Notes: a model not told the origin generated them from the letters alone. Positions 7,197 to 17,064 are shown, numbered from the stretch's first letter. The stretch: DNA of 64,000 nt from Pseudomonas neuropathica (GCF_015461835.1 NZ_JACOPX010000001.1:248001-312000), one strand, 5' to 3'. Made by a program: numbers and translations.

Positions 7197-9129
7197 CATC
7201 CGCCTGTTGATCGTCGACGACAACGTCGCCACCCGATACGCCCTGCGTCGACGGCTGGAGCGGCACGGTTACGAAGTCCTTGAGGCCGGGACCGGCGGCG
7301 ACGGGCTCGCGCTGATCGACAGCGAAGCACTCGATGCGTTGATTCTCGACGTCAATCTGCCGGACATGAGTGGCTTCGATATCGTGCGCATTCTGCGCGC
7401 TGATGCGCGCACCGCGCTGCTGCCCGTGATCCATGTGTCCGCGGCGTCGATCCAGACCGGTGACATCATCACCGGCCTCGATGCCGGCGCCGATGCCTAC
7501 CTGATTCACCCGGTGGACCCGGATGTACTGCTGGCGACCCTGCGCACGCTGTTGCGGGTGCGCGACACGGAAAACGCCCTGCGTGAAAGTGAAGCGCGGT
7601 TCCGCGAGATTTTCGTCAATGTCTCCGCGCCAATTGCCGTACTCGATGCCAGCCTCAAGGTGCACGAATGCAACCATGCCTTCGCACAACTGATTCTCGA
7701 CAATCAGGACCCGCAAACCCTGCGTGAATGTTTCGCCGAGGAGCAGAGCGCAATCCTCAATGAACTGCGCCTGCGCCTGGTCGATGGCGAGCGCTGGAAA
7801 GGCACGCTGAACATGCGCGTGCAGGGCGAGATTCGTGAAACCGAGTGGCAGATTTCGCCGTACCGCACGCCCGAACTGAGCCTGGTATTTGTCGAAGACG
7901 TCACGGAACACCGCCATCGCGAGCGTTCGCATCTGGCCCGTCTGGACGACACCACCACGCAACTGGCCAAGGAAACCGCCGAACGTGTGCGGGCCGAGGC
8001 GCAATTGCTGCAAGTGCAAAAAATGGATGCGTTGGGCAAGCTCACCGGCGGTATTGCACACGACTTCAACAACCTGCTGACCGGGATCATCACCAGCCTG
8101 GAGTTGATCCAGAAGCGTGTCGCCGATCAACGTCTGGATAAGGTGCAGTTTTATTCTGAAGCGGCGCTGAATTCAGCGATGAGCGCGGCGTCCCTCACCC
8201 ATCGTTTGCTGGCCTTCGCCCGTCAGCAACCGCTGGATACGCGGCCGGTGGACATCAACGATCACGTGCGTTCGCTGGAAGAACTGCTGATGCGCACCAT
8301 CGGTGAACGCATCAGCCTCAAGCTTGAGCTGACCAACAAACCGGCGATCGCCCTGGTCGACCCGGTGCAGCTGGAAAGCGCGGTATTGAATCTGGTGATC
8401 AACGCCCGCGATGCGCTGCCAGCGGGCGGCAATATCTGGGTCAGCACCTACGCCGCCTATTCCCATGGCGATCCGAATCTGGCCGACGGCGCTTACGTGG
8501 CACTGTCAGTGCGTGACGACGGAACCGGGATCGAGCACAACGTGATCGATAAAGTCTTCGATCCGTTTTTCACCACCAAACCGTTGGGCCAGGGTACCGG
8601 GCTGGGGTTGTCGACCATTTACGGTTTCGCCCGTCAGTCGGGCGGTGACGCGCATATCCGCAGCGTGGCGCGACGCGGTACCGAAGTGACCATCATGTTG
8701 CCGGCCACCACCGACCCGACGGGCGCCGACATTCCCCCACCCGTGGTCGATCCGCAAGGCACTGGCGAACATGTACTGATTGTCGAGGACATGCCGTCGG
8801 TGCGCATGTTTGTCACCGAAGTGCTGGAGGACGCGGGTTATCGCTGCACCCAGGCGGCGGATATCGAAACGGCGCTGGAACGGCTGCAGAACGACTCATC
8901 GATCAACCTGCTGCTGACCGACGTCGGCCTGCCGCGCATGAGTGGACGCGCGTTGGCGGATGTTGCGCGGAGCTGGCGCGCCGGATTGCCGATTCTGTTC
9001 ATGACCGGGTATGCGGAGACAGCGATCAATCGTCAGGTGTTTCTGGGCAGTGGCATGGACATGCTGGTCAAACCGTTTCAGATCAGTGAACTGCTCGACA
9101 AGGTCCGCCGCACGCTCGATAGTGCCTGA
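7186..9129 (+). CDS. Hybrid histidine kinase REC-PAS-HisKA-HATPase-REC
   Basis: A 647-residue soluble protein. The N-terminal receiver (about 5-120) has phospho-acceptor D55 in 'ALILDVNLPDMSG'. A PAS domain (about 135-245) is followed by a coiled coil, HisKA with 'LTGGIAHDFNNLLTGI', HATPase_c with 'VLNLVINARDALPAGG' and 'GQGTGLGLSTIYGF', and a C-terminal receiver with 'LLLTDVGLPRMSG'. No output domain such as HTH or GGDEF is visible, so phosphate must leave to another protein not encoded nearby. Last gene of the overlapping stressosome operon. This type of organisation links a stressosome to a phosphorelay rather than to sigma-B. Confidence 0.9.
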   Translation: MNRDIRLLIVDDNVATRYALRRRLERHGYEVLEAGTGGDGLALIDSEALDALILDVNLPDMSGFDIVRILRADARTALLPVIHVSAASIQTGDIITGLDAGADAYLIHPVDPDVLLATLRTLLRVRDTENALRESEARFREIFVNVSAPIAVLDASLKVHECNHAFAQLILDNQDPQTLRECFAEEQSAILNELRLRLVDGERWKGTLNMRVQGEIRETEWQISPYRTPELSLVFVEDVTEHRHRERSHLARLDDTTTQLAKETAERVRAEAQLLQVQKMDALGKLTGGIAHDFNNLLTGIITSLELIQKRVADQRLDKVQFYSEAALNSAMSAASLTHRLLAFARQQPLDTRPVDINDHVRSLEELLMRTIGERISLKLELTNKPAIALVDPVQLESAVLNLVINARDALPAGGNIWVSTYAAYSHGDPNLADGAYVALSVRDDGTGIEHNVIDKVFDPFFTTKPLGQGTGLGLSTIYGFARQSGGDAHIRSVARRGTEVTIMLPATTDPTGADIPPPVVDPQGTGEHVLIVEDMPSVRMFVTEVLEDAGYRCTQAADIETALERLQNDSSINLLLTDVGLPRMSGRALADVARSWRAGLPILFMTGYAETAINRQVFLGSGMDMLVKPFQISELLDKVRRTLDSA

Positions 9130-9165
9130 CTGCAGGACCCACAGGAACTGATGTCGAACACAGAT

Positions 9166-9262
9166 CCACTGTAGGAGTGAGCCTGCTCGCGATGGCGTCA
9201 GGTCAGCCAATTCATCTGTGGCTGACACCCCGCTATCGCGAGCAGGCTCACTCCTACAGGGG
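9166..9262. repeat. Paired inverted REP elements (REPIN)
   Basis: Two inverted copies of a REP core (tgtaggagtgagcctgctcg type) at about 9166-9207 and 9221-9262. It fills most of the gap between the convergent hybrid kinase and uvrA-like genes and may act in transcription termination, which is inference. Confidence 0.88.
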
Positions 9263-9341
9263 TCGGCGTGCACGCGGGATATGGGTGGGCGAGCTTGCTC
9301 CGGGCGGCGTTCCGACGAAGACGTCAGCCCTGCCAACACAC

Positions 9342-11975
9342 CTATCGGCTCAAAGCCCGAGCCAGAAACGGCGCAGTCTTGCTCTTCTTGCTCGCCGCGA
9401 CCTTCTGCGGCGTGCCGGCAGCGACAATCCTGCCGCCCTGATCCCCCGCCCCAGGTCCAATGTCGATCACCCAGTCACTCTGCGCGACCACGCGCATTTC
9501 GTGCTCAACGACAATCACCGTGTGCCCCGCCGTCACCAGCGTGTCCAGTTGCTCCAGCAACCGATCAACATCGCGCGGATGCAGCCCGGTGGTCGGCTCG
9601 TCCAACACATACAAGGTCGCGCCGTGCTGGTTGCGCTGCAATTCGGTGGCCAGTTTGATCCGCTGCGCTTCGCCACCGGACAACTCGGTGGCCGGCTGAC
9701 CCAGACGCAGATAACCCAGGCCGATGTCACGCAGCACTTCCAGTGAACGGCGAATCCCCGATTGCTCGGCGAAGACTTCCACCGCCTCCTCCACGGTCAG
9801 TTGCAACACCTGCGCAATGCTCAAACCCTGCCAGAGAATCGCCAGCGTCTGCGGGTTGTAGCGTGCGCCATGGCAGGTCGGGCACGGCGCATAGACACTG
9901 GGCATGAATAACAACTCGACACTGACAAAACCTTCACCCTCGCAGGTGGCGCAACGGCCCTTGGCGACGTTGAAGGAAAACTGTCCGGCGTCGTAGCCGG
10001 CAGCCCGTGCGGCGTCGGTCGCGGCATACAGCTTGCGCACGTTATCGAACAACCCTGTGTAAGTGGCCAGATTGGAGCGTGGCGTGCGGCCGATCGGTTT
10101 CTGATCGACCTGCACCAGTCGCTTGATCGACTCCAGCCCCGACGTGACCTGGCCGCTGCTGAGTTGCGGTGCGTCGTCTTCAAGGCTGAGTTCTTCCGGC
10201 TCGCTTTCCTGCGTGGGACGGCCCAACTGCGCGCCGACCAGATCCAGCAACGCCTGACTGACCAGACTCGACTTGCCCGAGCCGGACACGCCCGTCACCG
10301 AGGTGAAGCAGCCCAAAGGAAATTCGGCACTCAGATTGTTCAGGTTGTTGCGGGTAATGCCATCAAGTTTCAGCCACGCCGTCGGTTTGCGCGCGGCGCG
10401 TGTCTGACGCGGCGATTCGGCAAACAGATAGGCTCGCGTCTGCGACGCTTCGATCTCGGCCAGACCTGCCGGCGGGCCGCTGTACAGCACCTGCCCACCC
10501 TGCTCTCCCGCCGCCGGGCCGACGTCGATCAGCCAGTCGGCGCGGCGCATGGTTTCCAGATCATGCTCGACCACAAACAACGTATTGCCGTCTGCCTTCA
10601 AGCGCTGCAACGCCTCGAACAACGCTTCGCCATCGGCCGGGTGCAAACCGGCGGAGGGTTCGTCGAGCACGTAGATCACCCCGAACAATTGCGAGCCCAG
10701 TTGCGTCGCCAGGCGCAAGCGCTGCAACTCACCGGACGACAGCGTCGGGGTGCTGCGCTCCAGCGCCAGATAACCGAGGCCCAGATCGGTCAGGGTGCTG
10801 ACCCGCTCCAGCAGATCCTCGGCGATGCGCTGCGCCGCCAGGCGTTTCTCCAGCGACAGGTTTGGCGTGTGGCGCACGTCTGGTGCGCTGCCGTGCCCGC
10901 TGGCGCCGTGGGCCACGCGCTGCTGGCGGGCCTCGCGGGTTTGCGCGTGGCTTAAGGTCTCGCCGGTTTCTTCAGCGTGTTCGAGGTAGCTGGCCGCCGC
11001 CACCGGCCGCAGCACCTCGGCCACTTGCAGCAATGGCATCTGCGACAGCTCGCCGATGTCATACCCGGCAAACGTCACCGACAACGCTTCACGTTTCAGG
11101 CGTTTGCCATCGCACAGCGGACAAGAACTGCCGAGCATGAACTGCGAAACGCGCTTTTTCATCAGCGCACTTTGCGAGTGAGTAAACGTGTGCAGAATGT
11201 AGCGCCGGGCGCCGCTGAAGGTGCCCTGGTAACTCGGCTCCATCTTGCGTTTGAGGGCGACGCGGGTTTCTTCCGGGGTCAGCCCGGCGTACACCGGCAC
11301 GGTCGGGGTTTCTTCGGTGAAGAGAATCCAGTCGCGCTGCTTTTTCGGCAGCTTTTTCCACGGGATGTCGACGTCGATGCCCATGGTCACAAGGATGTCG
11401 CGCAGGTTCTGCCCCTGCCACGCCAGCGGCCAGGACGCCACCGCGCGCTGGCGGATGGTCAGGTTCGGGTCCGGCACCATCAGCGCCTCGGTGACTTCAT
11501 ACATCCGCCCCAAGCCATGGCACTCCGGGCACGCGCCTTGCGGGGTGTTCGGCGAGAAGTCCTCGGCATACAACATCGGTTGCCCCGACGGATAACTGCC
11601 GGCACGCGAATAGAGCATACGGATCAAGCTCGACAGCGTGGTCACGCTACCCACTGACGAGCGCGTACTTGGCGTGTCGCGTTGCTGTTGCAGGGCCACG
11701 GCTGGCGGCAGGCCTTCAATGGAGTCGACATCCGGCACGCCGACCTGATCGATCAGCCGTCGCGCGTACGGCGCCACCGACTCAAAGTAACGGCGCTGGG
11801 CTTCGGCATACAAGGTCGAGAACGCCAGTGACGACTTGCCAGACCCGGACACCCCGGTGAACACCACCAGCGCATCGCGGGGAATGTCGACATCAACGTT
11901 CTTCAGGTTGTGTTCACGGGCGCCACGTACCCGGACCATGCCGGCGGGCGCTTTGGAGGTGCGTTTGGAAGTCAT
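9342..11975 (-). CDS. UvrA paralogue (excinuclease ABC subunit A-like ATPase)
   Basis: An 877-residue tandem ABC ATPase of the UvrA family, shorter than housekeeping UvrA (about 940). First Walker A is '[10 protein letters not shown]' at 41-50; signature '[16 protein letters not shown]' with Walker B '[16 protein letters not shown]'; second Walker A '[15 protein letters not shown]'; second signature '[15 protein letters not shown]' with '[15 protein letters not shown]'. Zinc-binding pairs 'CPECHGLG', 'CPLCDGKR', 'CATCEGEG' and 'CPTCHGAR' are present. Family members bind damaged or drug-modified DNA; shorter paralogues have been tied to drug resistance in producers. No uvrB or uvrC is adjacent, so it is probably an accessory UvrA. 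AAGGCAGG precedes the ATG. Confidence 0.9.
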   Translation of the reverse strand: MTSKRTSKAPAGMVRVRGAREHNLKNVDVDIPRDALVVFTGVSGSGKSSLAFSTLYAEAQRRYFESVAPYARRLIDQVGVPDVDSIEGLPPAVALQQQRDTPSTRSSVGSVTTLSSLIRMLYSRAGSYPSGQPMLYAEDFSPNTPQGACPECHGLGRMYEVTEALMVPDPNLTIRQRAVASWPLAWQGQNLRDILVTMGIDVDIPWKKLPKKQRDWILFTEETPTVPVYAGLTPEETRVALKRKMEPSYQGTFSGARRYILHTFTHSQSALMKKRVSQFMLGSSCPLCDGKRLKREALSVTFAGYDIGELSQMPLLQVAEVLRPVAAASYLEHAEETGETLSHAQTREARQQRVAHGASGHGSAPDVRHTPNLSLEKRLAAQRIAEDLLERVSTLTDLGLGYLALERSTPTLSSGELQRLRLATQLGSQLFGVIYVLDEPSAGLHPADGEALFEALQRLKADGNTLFVVEHDLETMRRADWLIDVGPAAGEQGGQVLYSGPPAGLAEIEASQTRAYLFAESPRQTRAARKPTAWLKLDGITRNNLNNLSAEFPLGCFTSVTGVSGSGKSSLVSQALLDLVGAQLGRPTQESEPEELSLEDDAPQLSSGQVTSGLESIKRLVQVDQKPIGRTPRSNLATYTGLFDNVRKLYAATDAARAAGYDAGQFSFNVAKGRCATCEGEGFVSVELLFMPSVYAPCPTCHGARYNPQTLAILWQGLSIAQVLQLTVEEAVEVFAEQSGIRRSLEVLRDIGLGYLRLGQPATELSGGEAQRIKLATELQRNQHGATLYVLDEPTTGLHPRDVDRLLEQLDTLVTAGHTVIVVEHEMRVVAQSDWVIDIGPGAGDQGGRIVAAGTPQKVAASKKSKTAPFLARALSR

Positions 11976-12006
11976 CGACCTGCCTTGGTGAAGGAATGTT
12001 CTACGC

Positions 12007-14118
12007 TCAGCTACCGAGCACCACCCGAATCATCTGCAACATGGCTTCCGGGCTGTACGGTTTGCCAAGCAAGTGCGTGTCAGGGCTTAACTGGTGATTG
12101 CGTGAAATGATGTCGCGGGTGTGCCCGGAGGTGAACAGCACCGCCACCGGCGGCGTCTGCACCTTGGCCCAAGCGAACAGGTCGGAGCTTTTGATCAGCC
12201 CCGGCATGACCACGTCAGTGAAGATCAGATCAACCTGGACACCTTCGAGGAGCATTTGCATGGCCGCATCGCCATGACCGGCGGTCAGCACGCGATAACC
12301 CTCCTCGCGCAACAATTCGACCGCCGAAGCGCGCACGGCGTCGTTGTCCTCGACCACCAGAATCGTTTCGTGGCCGCCGCTCTGCTGCCTTTGCAGGCTG
12401 GGCGCCTCATCAAGGATCGGCCGCAGACTGCGCGGGAAGTACAACTGCACCCGTGTGCCCTCGCCGAGGGTGCTGGTGATCTCGACATGCCCGCCGCTCT
12501 GTTTGACGAAGCCAAACACCATGCTCAAGCCCAACCCGGTGCCCTGACCGTCAGCCTTGGTGGTGAAGAACGGCTCAAATACTTGCTCGAGAATCTCCGG
12601 CGGGATGCCGGCGCCGAAGTCACTGACCGCGACGCGAACATACTCACCGGGAACGATGCCTTTACCGGCACAGAACTCGCGCTCGAGTCGCACGTTGGCA
12701 GCGCTGAGCGCAATGGTGCCCTCGCCCTTCATCGCATCGCGAGCATTGATCGCCAGGTTGAGAATGGCGTTTTCCAACTGGTTGCGGTCGACGTTGATGT
12801 GCCACGGCTTTTGCGGCAGTTGCACGTCGATCTGAATGGTCTCACTCAGCGCACGCTGCAGTAATTCGCCGACGCCTTCGAAAATCTGCTGCGGGTTGCA
12901 CACCGCCGGCGACAAAGGCTGGCGCCGGGCGAACGCAAGCAATTGCGAGGATAGCTTGGCGCCGCGTTCGACCGCGGCCAGCGAGGCGCTGACGCGGCGC
13001 TGCACGTTGGCATTGTTCGGTTCATGGCGCGCGAGCAGATGCAGATTGCCGGCGATCACTTGCAACAGATTATTGAAATCGTGGGCGACGCCGCCGGTCA
13101 GGCCACCAATCGCTTCAAGCTTCTGTGACTGGCGCAACTGCTCTTCAGCCGCCAGCCGCGCCTCGACCTCTTCGCCCACGCGCTGTTCGAGGTTGCGGGT
13201 AAATTTGAGCAGGGATTCTTCGGCAATCTTGCGTTCATGAATGTCGATCAGAACGCCGGGGAAGCGCAACGGCGCACCCTGCTCGTCGAACTCACAGGCG
13301 CCACTGGCCAACACCCAGGAATAACTGCCGTCACTGCGCCGCACGCGATATTCGGCGTTATACGGCTCACCGGTCTGCACGGAATGGACGACCCGCTCCT
13401 GCACCCAGGCGGCGTCATCGGGATGAATGCGCGACTCGGCGATGTCCTGCGGGAGGTCGCTAAGATCCTGATCCGGCGGATAGGAGAACGTGCGGGCGAA
13501 TCGCTCGTCTGCCGACAACGTATTGTTTTTCACGTCCCAGACAAACGAGCCGAGCAAGGCCCCGGCATTCAGCGCCAGACGCACCCGCTCGTTGTCGGCG
13601 CGGTAAGCACTTTCAGCTTCCTGACGCCGGCGTTCGGAGTGCATGAACTCGGTGGTTTCCACCACCATCGCCATCACCCCGGCCGGCTTGCCGTCATCAT
13701 TGGCCACCGGGCTGTAATACAGGTCCATCCAGACGTCTTCGGGGACGCCATCGCGCAACAACACCAACTCTTTATTGCGAAACGACAAGGTGCCGCCGGC
13801 CAGGCAGGTATCGACCACATGCCGGTTGAAATCGGCGACCTCCGGCCAGCCCAGCTCTACCGGTGCACCGAGTAGATACGGGTGCCGACCACCGGCAAAT
13901 TTCGAATAGGCATCGTTGTAGATCATGTACCCGGCATGGCCCCAGAGCATGACCATCGGCAGCGGCGACGCCAGCATCAGTTGCACCGCGCTGCACAGGC
14001 TGGCCGGCCAACTGTTCAGCGGACCGAGTTCAGTATGGCTCCAGTCGAACGCGCAGATGCGCCCGGCCATTTCGCCTTTCCAGCCGTCACAATCATGGCT
14101 ATCGGATAAAAACTGCAT
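12007..14118 (-). CDS. Hybrid histidine kinase PAS-PAS-HisKA-HATPase-REC
   Basis: A 703-residue soluble hybrid kinase. The N-terminal PAS/GAF-like region has 'PMVMLWGHAGYMIYNDAYSKFAG' style residues (about 55-77), and a second PAS with PAC follows at about 180-305 ('YSWVLASGACEFDEQG'). HisKA carries 'LTGGVAHDFNNLLQVI', HATPase_c carries 'ILNLAINARDAM' and 'GQGTGLGLSMVFGF', and the C-terminal receiver has 'LIFTDVVMPGL'. No membrane segment or DNA-binding output is visible. The signal is unknown. The start at 14118 has only a weak ribosome-binding sequence, so an internal Met (residue 17) is an alternative. It is 30 bases upstream of the uvrA-like gene on the same strand. Confidence 0.85.
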   Translation of the reverse strand: MQFLSDSHDCDGWKGEMAGRICAFDWSHTELGPLNSWPASLCSAVQLMLASPLPMVMLWGHAGYMIYNDAYSKFAGGRHPYLLGAPVELGWPEVADFNRHVVDTCLAGGTLSFRNKELVLLRDGVPEDVWMDLYYSPVANDDGKPAGVMAMVVETTEFMHSERRRQEAESAYRADNERVRLALNAGALLGSFVWDVKNNTLSADERFARTFSYPPDQDLSDLPQDIAESRIHPDDAAWVQERVVHSVQTGEPYNAEYRVRRSDGSYSWVLASGACEFDEQGAPLRFPGVLIDIHERKIAEESLLKFTRNLEQRVGEEVEARLAAEEQLRQSQKLEAIGGLTGGVAHDFNNLLQVIAGNLHLLARHEPNNANVQRRVSASLAAVERGAKLSSQLLAFARRQPLSPAVCNPQQIFEGVGELLQRALSETIQIDVQLPQKPWHINVDRNQLENAILNLAINARDAMKGEGTIALSAANVRLEREFCAGKGIVPGEYVRVAVSDFGAGIPPEILEQVFEPFFTTKADGQGTGLGLSMVFGFVKQSGGHVEITSTLGEGTRVQLYFPRSLRPILDEAPSLQRQQSGGHETILVVEDNDAVRASAVELLREEGYRVLTAGHGDAAMQMLLEGVQVDLIFTDVVMPGLIKSSDLFAWAKVQTPPVAVLFTSGHTRDIISRNHQLSPDTHLLGKPYSPEAMLQMIRVVLGS

Positions 14119-14252
14119 CGACTGACTCAGTGTCCTGTGGTGATTGCCCGATAAATCGCGACGCCATAACGACGCGACGCCCGTCTGTTTCGAGCGCCTC
14201 CAGTCGCGTTGGTTTCATATGATATATAGCCGATTTCATCCGCGCCCGGAAC

Positions 14253-14942
14253 CTAAACCCCGATCAGGTGCTTGAGCGGGTGGTAGCCGGTTTTCATTTT
14301 GGCGGCGGCGTCGAGAATGGCCTTCTCGATGCCGTTCAGATGCGTGCAGGTCAGCTCGATGGCGGCGCTCTGATTGCCGGCCTCAATGTATTCGATCAGG
14401 CGCAGGTGTTCGTTGTCGCGGCAGACCTCATGGCTGTCGTCGTCCAGCGCTGCAGCGTACAACGAAGCGCGGGAGATCAGTTTCTGGAACCAGTCGAGCA
14501 GCACCGGGTTATTCAGGCTGCACGCCAGTTTGATGTGGAACTCACCGAGCAGATGGATCAGCCGTTCGTGATCGCCCGCCGCGTGGGCTTCATCTTCCAG
14601 CAGCAGGTGTTCGCGCAAATCCTGCATCGCCGCGCTGTCCTTGCGCCGGCACAGTTCGGTAACGATGCCGATCTCGATCAGCCGGCGGGTTTCAAACAGC
14701 GAACGGAGCTCTTCATTGCTCGGCAGCGACACCGATGCCCCTTTATTCGGCTCGGTAGTGACCAGTCCATCGGCCTCCAATTGCTTCAATGCCGCGCGCA
14801 CCGACGTGCGGCTGACATTGAATAATTCGGCCAGCGAGGCCTCACCCAGTTTCATACCCGGGCGCAACGAACGCTTGCTGATCGCCTCGTAAACCCCTTG
14901 GTAGACGCGGTCGACCGTGGTTTCCGGTTTCTTTTCGGTCAT
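14253..14942 (-). CDS. GntR-family transcriptional regulator with FCD domain
   Basis: A 229-residue regulator of the FadR subfamily. A winged helix at about 8-75 contains 'LGEASLAELFNVSRTSVRAALKQLEADGLV', and an all-helical FCD ligand-binding domain spans about 90-215, with metal/ligand-binding positions in 'LIHLLGEFHIKLA' and 'SHEVCRDNEHLRLIEYIEAG'. FCD regulators respond to small organic acids and usually control a neighbouring catabolic operon, but no obvious target operon is adjacent: downstream is a hybrid kinase and upstream only about 230 bases without a gene before a lipoprotein operon ends. AAAGGAG precedes the start. Target and ligand unknown. Confidence 0.88.
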   Translation of the reverse strand: MTEKKPETTVDRVYQGVYEAISKRSLRPGMKLGEASLAELFNVSRTSVRAALKQLEADGLVTTEPNKGASVSLPSNEELRSLFETRRLIEIGIVTELCRRKDSAAMQDLREHLLLEDEAHAAGDHERLIHLLGEFHIKLACSLNNPVLLDWFQKLISRASLYAAALDDDSHEVCRDNEHLRLIEYIEAGNQSAAIELTCTHLNGIEKAILDAAAKMKTGYHPLKHLIGV

Positions 14943-15132
14943 TTGGGCACTCCTTTAACGTCGAGCAACTGAGTGCCACGCAGGATATAGCCTTCGGCTT
15001 CGAGATGCAGGGTCTTGATTGCATGTTGTGTGCGGATCACCCATCGAGGCGGCGTCGCGCTACCTGTCTGCTCGTTGCAAGCAGGACACATGTACCGGGA
15101 GGGGGGCGGTGAGCAGGCTCACGCGTACATTT

Positions 15133-15163
15133 GATCGTTCCCACGCAGTGCGTGGGAAAGATC
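15133..15163. repeat. Short palindromic repeat (GATC-ttcccacgc-gcgtgggaa-GATC)
   Basis: A near-perfect palindrome, gatcgttcccacgc / gcgtgggaaagatc, with a three-base centre. It lies about 10 bases past the end of the DUF799 gene and may serve as a hairpin terminator or be a dispersed palindromic repeat; there is no T run. Confidence 0.6.
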
Positions 15164-15173
15164 ATTACCGGGT

Positions 15174-15833
15174 TCAGTCAGTGCCGTACTTCGGCGAACG
15201 CGGGCCGTACAGCAGGCCTGCCCGGTGTCCGGCCGAGAGCAGACGATTGCTCGCCACACCGGCAATCGGGTAGCCGGCATCAGTGGAGCTGTTGATGACC
15301 TGCTTCACCGCCGCCGAGATCAGCATGCCGACGATACCGCCGGCATTGCTATTGCCGCCCTCTTCGCTCGACGCCCGGGCCGAACCGGTCCACAGCGTCG
15401 TGCCACTTTTCAGGTCGACCAGTTTCGCCGTCGCGGTCACTGCCGTTTCGCTGCTGATCACCATGTAGCGCGTACCGTATTCGGTCACGGTGATGTACAG
15501 CGCAGCGTCCGCACCGAAAATTTCCTTCAGTTTGCCTGGCGGTGCCTGATGGATGTCGTCCGGGGTGCTCAGACCGTTCTGGCGGAACGTCTCATCAACC
15601 AGCGCAATCGGCAGCACGTAGTAACCGGCTTCGGCCAGTGGGAAGGTCACCTGCGACAACAGGCTGTACGACGCCTTCACATCCGGCGAAGTGTTCAGCG
15701 GAGGCAGCACCAGAATGGTTTTCGGCCGCGCCTGTTTGTAGGCCGAGTAATCCACGGTCTTGGGCGCAACGCAGCCGCCCAGCACGGTCAGGGCCAGACC
15801 GGCGACCAGCAGTTTCAAGGTGCGCGCGATCAT
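15174..15833 (-). CDS. DUF799 (GNA1162-type) lipoprotein
   Basis: A 219-residue lipoprotein. The signal peptide ends with the lipobox 'VLGGC' (Cys at about residue 21). The mature protein has the DUF799/GNA1162 features: 'KTILVLPPLNTSPDVKASYSL', 'FPLAEAGYYVLPIALVDETFRQNG', 'GADAALYITVTEYGT' and a glycine-rich 'GGNSNAGGIVGMLISAAV'. GNA1162 of Neisseria has a TolB-like fold and is predicted to join a trans-envelope complex. Its start overlaps the stop of the DUF4810 gene (ATGA). With the CsgG-like and DUF4810 proteins it forms a conserved three-gene operon. Confidence 0.88.
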   Translation of the reverse strand: MIARTLKLLVAGLALTVLGGCVAPKTVDYSAYKQARPKTILVLPPLNTSPDVKASYSLLSQVTFPLAEAGYYVLPIALVDETFRQNGLSTPDDIHQAPPGKLKEIFGADAALYITVTEYGTRYMVISSETAVTATAKLVDLKSGTTLWTGSARASSEEGGNSNAGGIVGMLISAAVKQVINSSTDAGYPIAGVASNRLLSAGHRAGLLYGPRSPKYGTD

Positions 15834-16201
15834 TTCGCGTCTCCGGTCTTGGCGTTTTTGAGCAGGAAATCCATGTACGTCCCAGACTCGGGGAACAGGG
15901 TTTTCTCGGTTTTGAACTGCTGCACCATCTGGTCGTCCTTGCCCATGCTCAGATAGAGCAGGCCAAGGTGCGCGTGGTAACCCGGCGGTACAGCCTTGCC
16001 GGTGGAGCGGATTTTCTGCAGGTCACGTTCCAGCGCTTCGGCCTGGGCTTCTTTCGGCTCTTCGCCTTTGAAGTATTCGTAGACCTGGGGCTCGTAACCT
16101 TCCCACTGGTACAGGGTTTGCGGGCCGGGGGCACAACCGGCCAACAAGGCGCTGGCGGCCAGCGTCAGCGCCATCAGCGCGCGCGACAAAGTCAGATTCA
16201 T
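15830..16201 (-). CDS. DUF4810 lipoprotein
   Basis: A 123-residue lipoprotein with a signal peptide ending at the lipobox 'LLAGC' (Cys about residue 23). The mature part begins 'APGPQTLYQWEGYEPQVYEYF', the DUF4810 signature, followed by a tetratricopeptide-like helical region ('GYHAHLGLLYLSMGKDDQM'). The start at 16201 is chosen because it opens directly on the signal peptide; an upstream in-frame Met would add 17 hydrophilic residues. Middle gene of the CsgG-like/DUF4810/DUF799 operon, overlapping the next gene by four bases. Function not established. Confidence 0.88.
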   Translation of the reverse strand: MNLTLSRALMALTLAASALLAGCAPGPQTLYQWEGYEPQVYEYFKGEEPKEAQAEALERDLQKIRSTGKAVPPGYHAHLGLLYLSMGKDDQMVQQFKTEKTLFPESGTYMDFLLKNAKTGDAK

Positions 16202-16229
16202 GGGTGTTGCTCCTTGCAATGGGCGTCGA

Positions 16230-16916
16230 TCAGTTGCCCGGTTTCCAGGCACCGGCGTTCATGCCATCGACCAGACGATTGATCGCCTCGCGCATGGCCA
16301 GATCCAGTACTTTGCCGTTGAGGGTGGAGTCGTAGGCAGCGGTGCCGCCGAAACCGATGATTTCGCGGTTGGACAAGGCGTATTCGCCGGCGCCCTGGGT
16401 CGAATAAACCACTTCGGAGGTACTGATATTGACGATATTCAGGTTGACCTTGGCGTAGGCCACCTGAGTCTTGCCACGGCCGAGGATGCCGAACAGTTGG
16501 TGATCGCCGGTCTCTTTGCGGCCGAACTCGGTGACGTCGCCGGTCACCACGTAATCAGCACCTTTCAGACGCTGAGCCTGGCCCTTGATCGCCGCTTCCT
16601 GCTGGATTTCGCCCATGTTGTCGCGATCCAGCACGCTGAAGCGGTTGGTCTGCTGCAAATGGGTGATCAGGATGGTCTTGGCCTGACCGCCGAGACGGTC
16701 GACGCCGTCGGAGAAAATCCCGCGCATATAGCTGGAGCGGTTGTCGAACTTGCCCACGGCCATCGGCACACGAACGCCGGTCCAGACTTGTGTGGCGCTT
16801 TCAACCTTGGCCACCGGCAGCGCGCGGGAGCTTTCAGTGGCGCAACCGGCGAGTGTGCCGGCAATCGTGCCGAGCACGGCAATCGCAACGCCTGAGACCA
16901 GCATCCGGGAGATCAT
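16230..16916 (-). CDS. CsgG/HfaB-like curli-secretion-type lipoprotein
   Basis: A 228-residue lipoprotein with lipobox 'LAGC' (Cys about residue 25). The mature region follows the CsgG pattern: 'VWTGVRVPMAVGKFDNRSSYMRG' with conserved G-K-F-D-N-R, 'AKTILITHLQQTNRFSVLDRDNM', 'LKGADYVVTGDVTEFG' and 'QVAYAKVNLNIVN'. CsgG forms an outer-membrane peptide-secretion pore, but no curli subunit or CsgE/F gene is nearby, and this protein lacks the length and context of true CsgG. It more likely forms a related envelope assembly with the two downstream lipoproteins. Start at 16916 is the Met just ahead of the signal peptide; upstream extension is untypical. Confidence 0.85.
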   Translation of the reverse strand: MISRMLVSGVAIAVLGTIAGTLAGCATESSRALPVAKVESATQVWTGVRVPMAVGKFDNRSSYMRGIFSDGVDRLGGQAKTILITHLQQTNRFSVLDRDNMGEIQQEAAIKGQAQRLKGADYVVTGDVTEFGRKETGDHQLFGILGRGKTQVAYAKVNLNIVNISTSEVVYSTQGAGEYALSNREIIGFGGTAAYDSTLNGKVLDLAMREAINRLVDGMNAGAWKPGN

Positions 16917-17064
16917 TCTCACTGAGTATTCCTTTTGAAAAACGGGGATGCCCCGACACGGCAAGGCGCTCGGGAGCTGAAAAGGGGCGGCATTATGACA
17001 AAGTGCCATCATTCGCGACAGGCTTTTTTGACGCCAATGAATTGGCCGTCTGAACATAAGCAAA

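Noticed and set aside
14211..14240. AT-rich near-palindrome (catatgatatatag) before the hybrid kinase as a GntR operator
   Set aside because: It could equally be a -10 region; no repeat of the motif near the GntR promoter supports an operator.
16230..16916. True curli secretion gene csgG
   Set aside because: No csgA, csgB, csgE or csgF nearby and neighbours are DUF4810/DUF799, so only a CsgG-like label is used.
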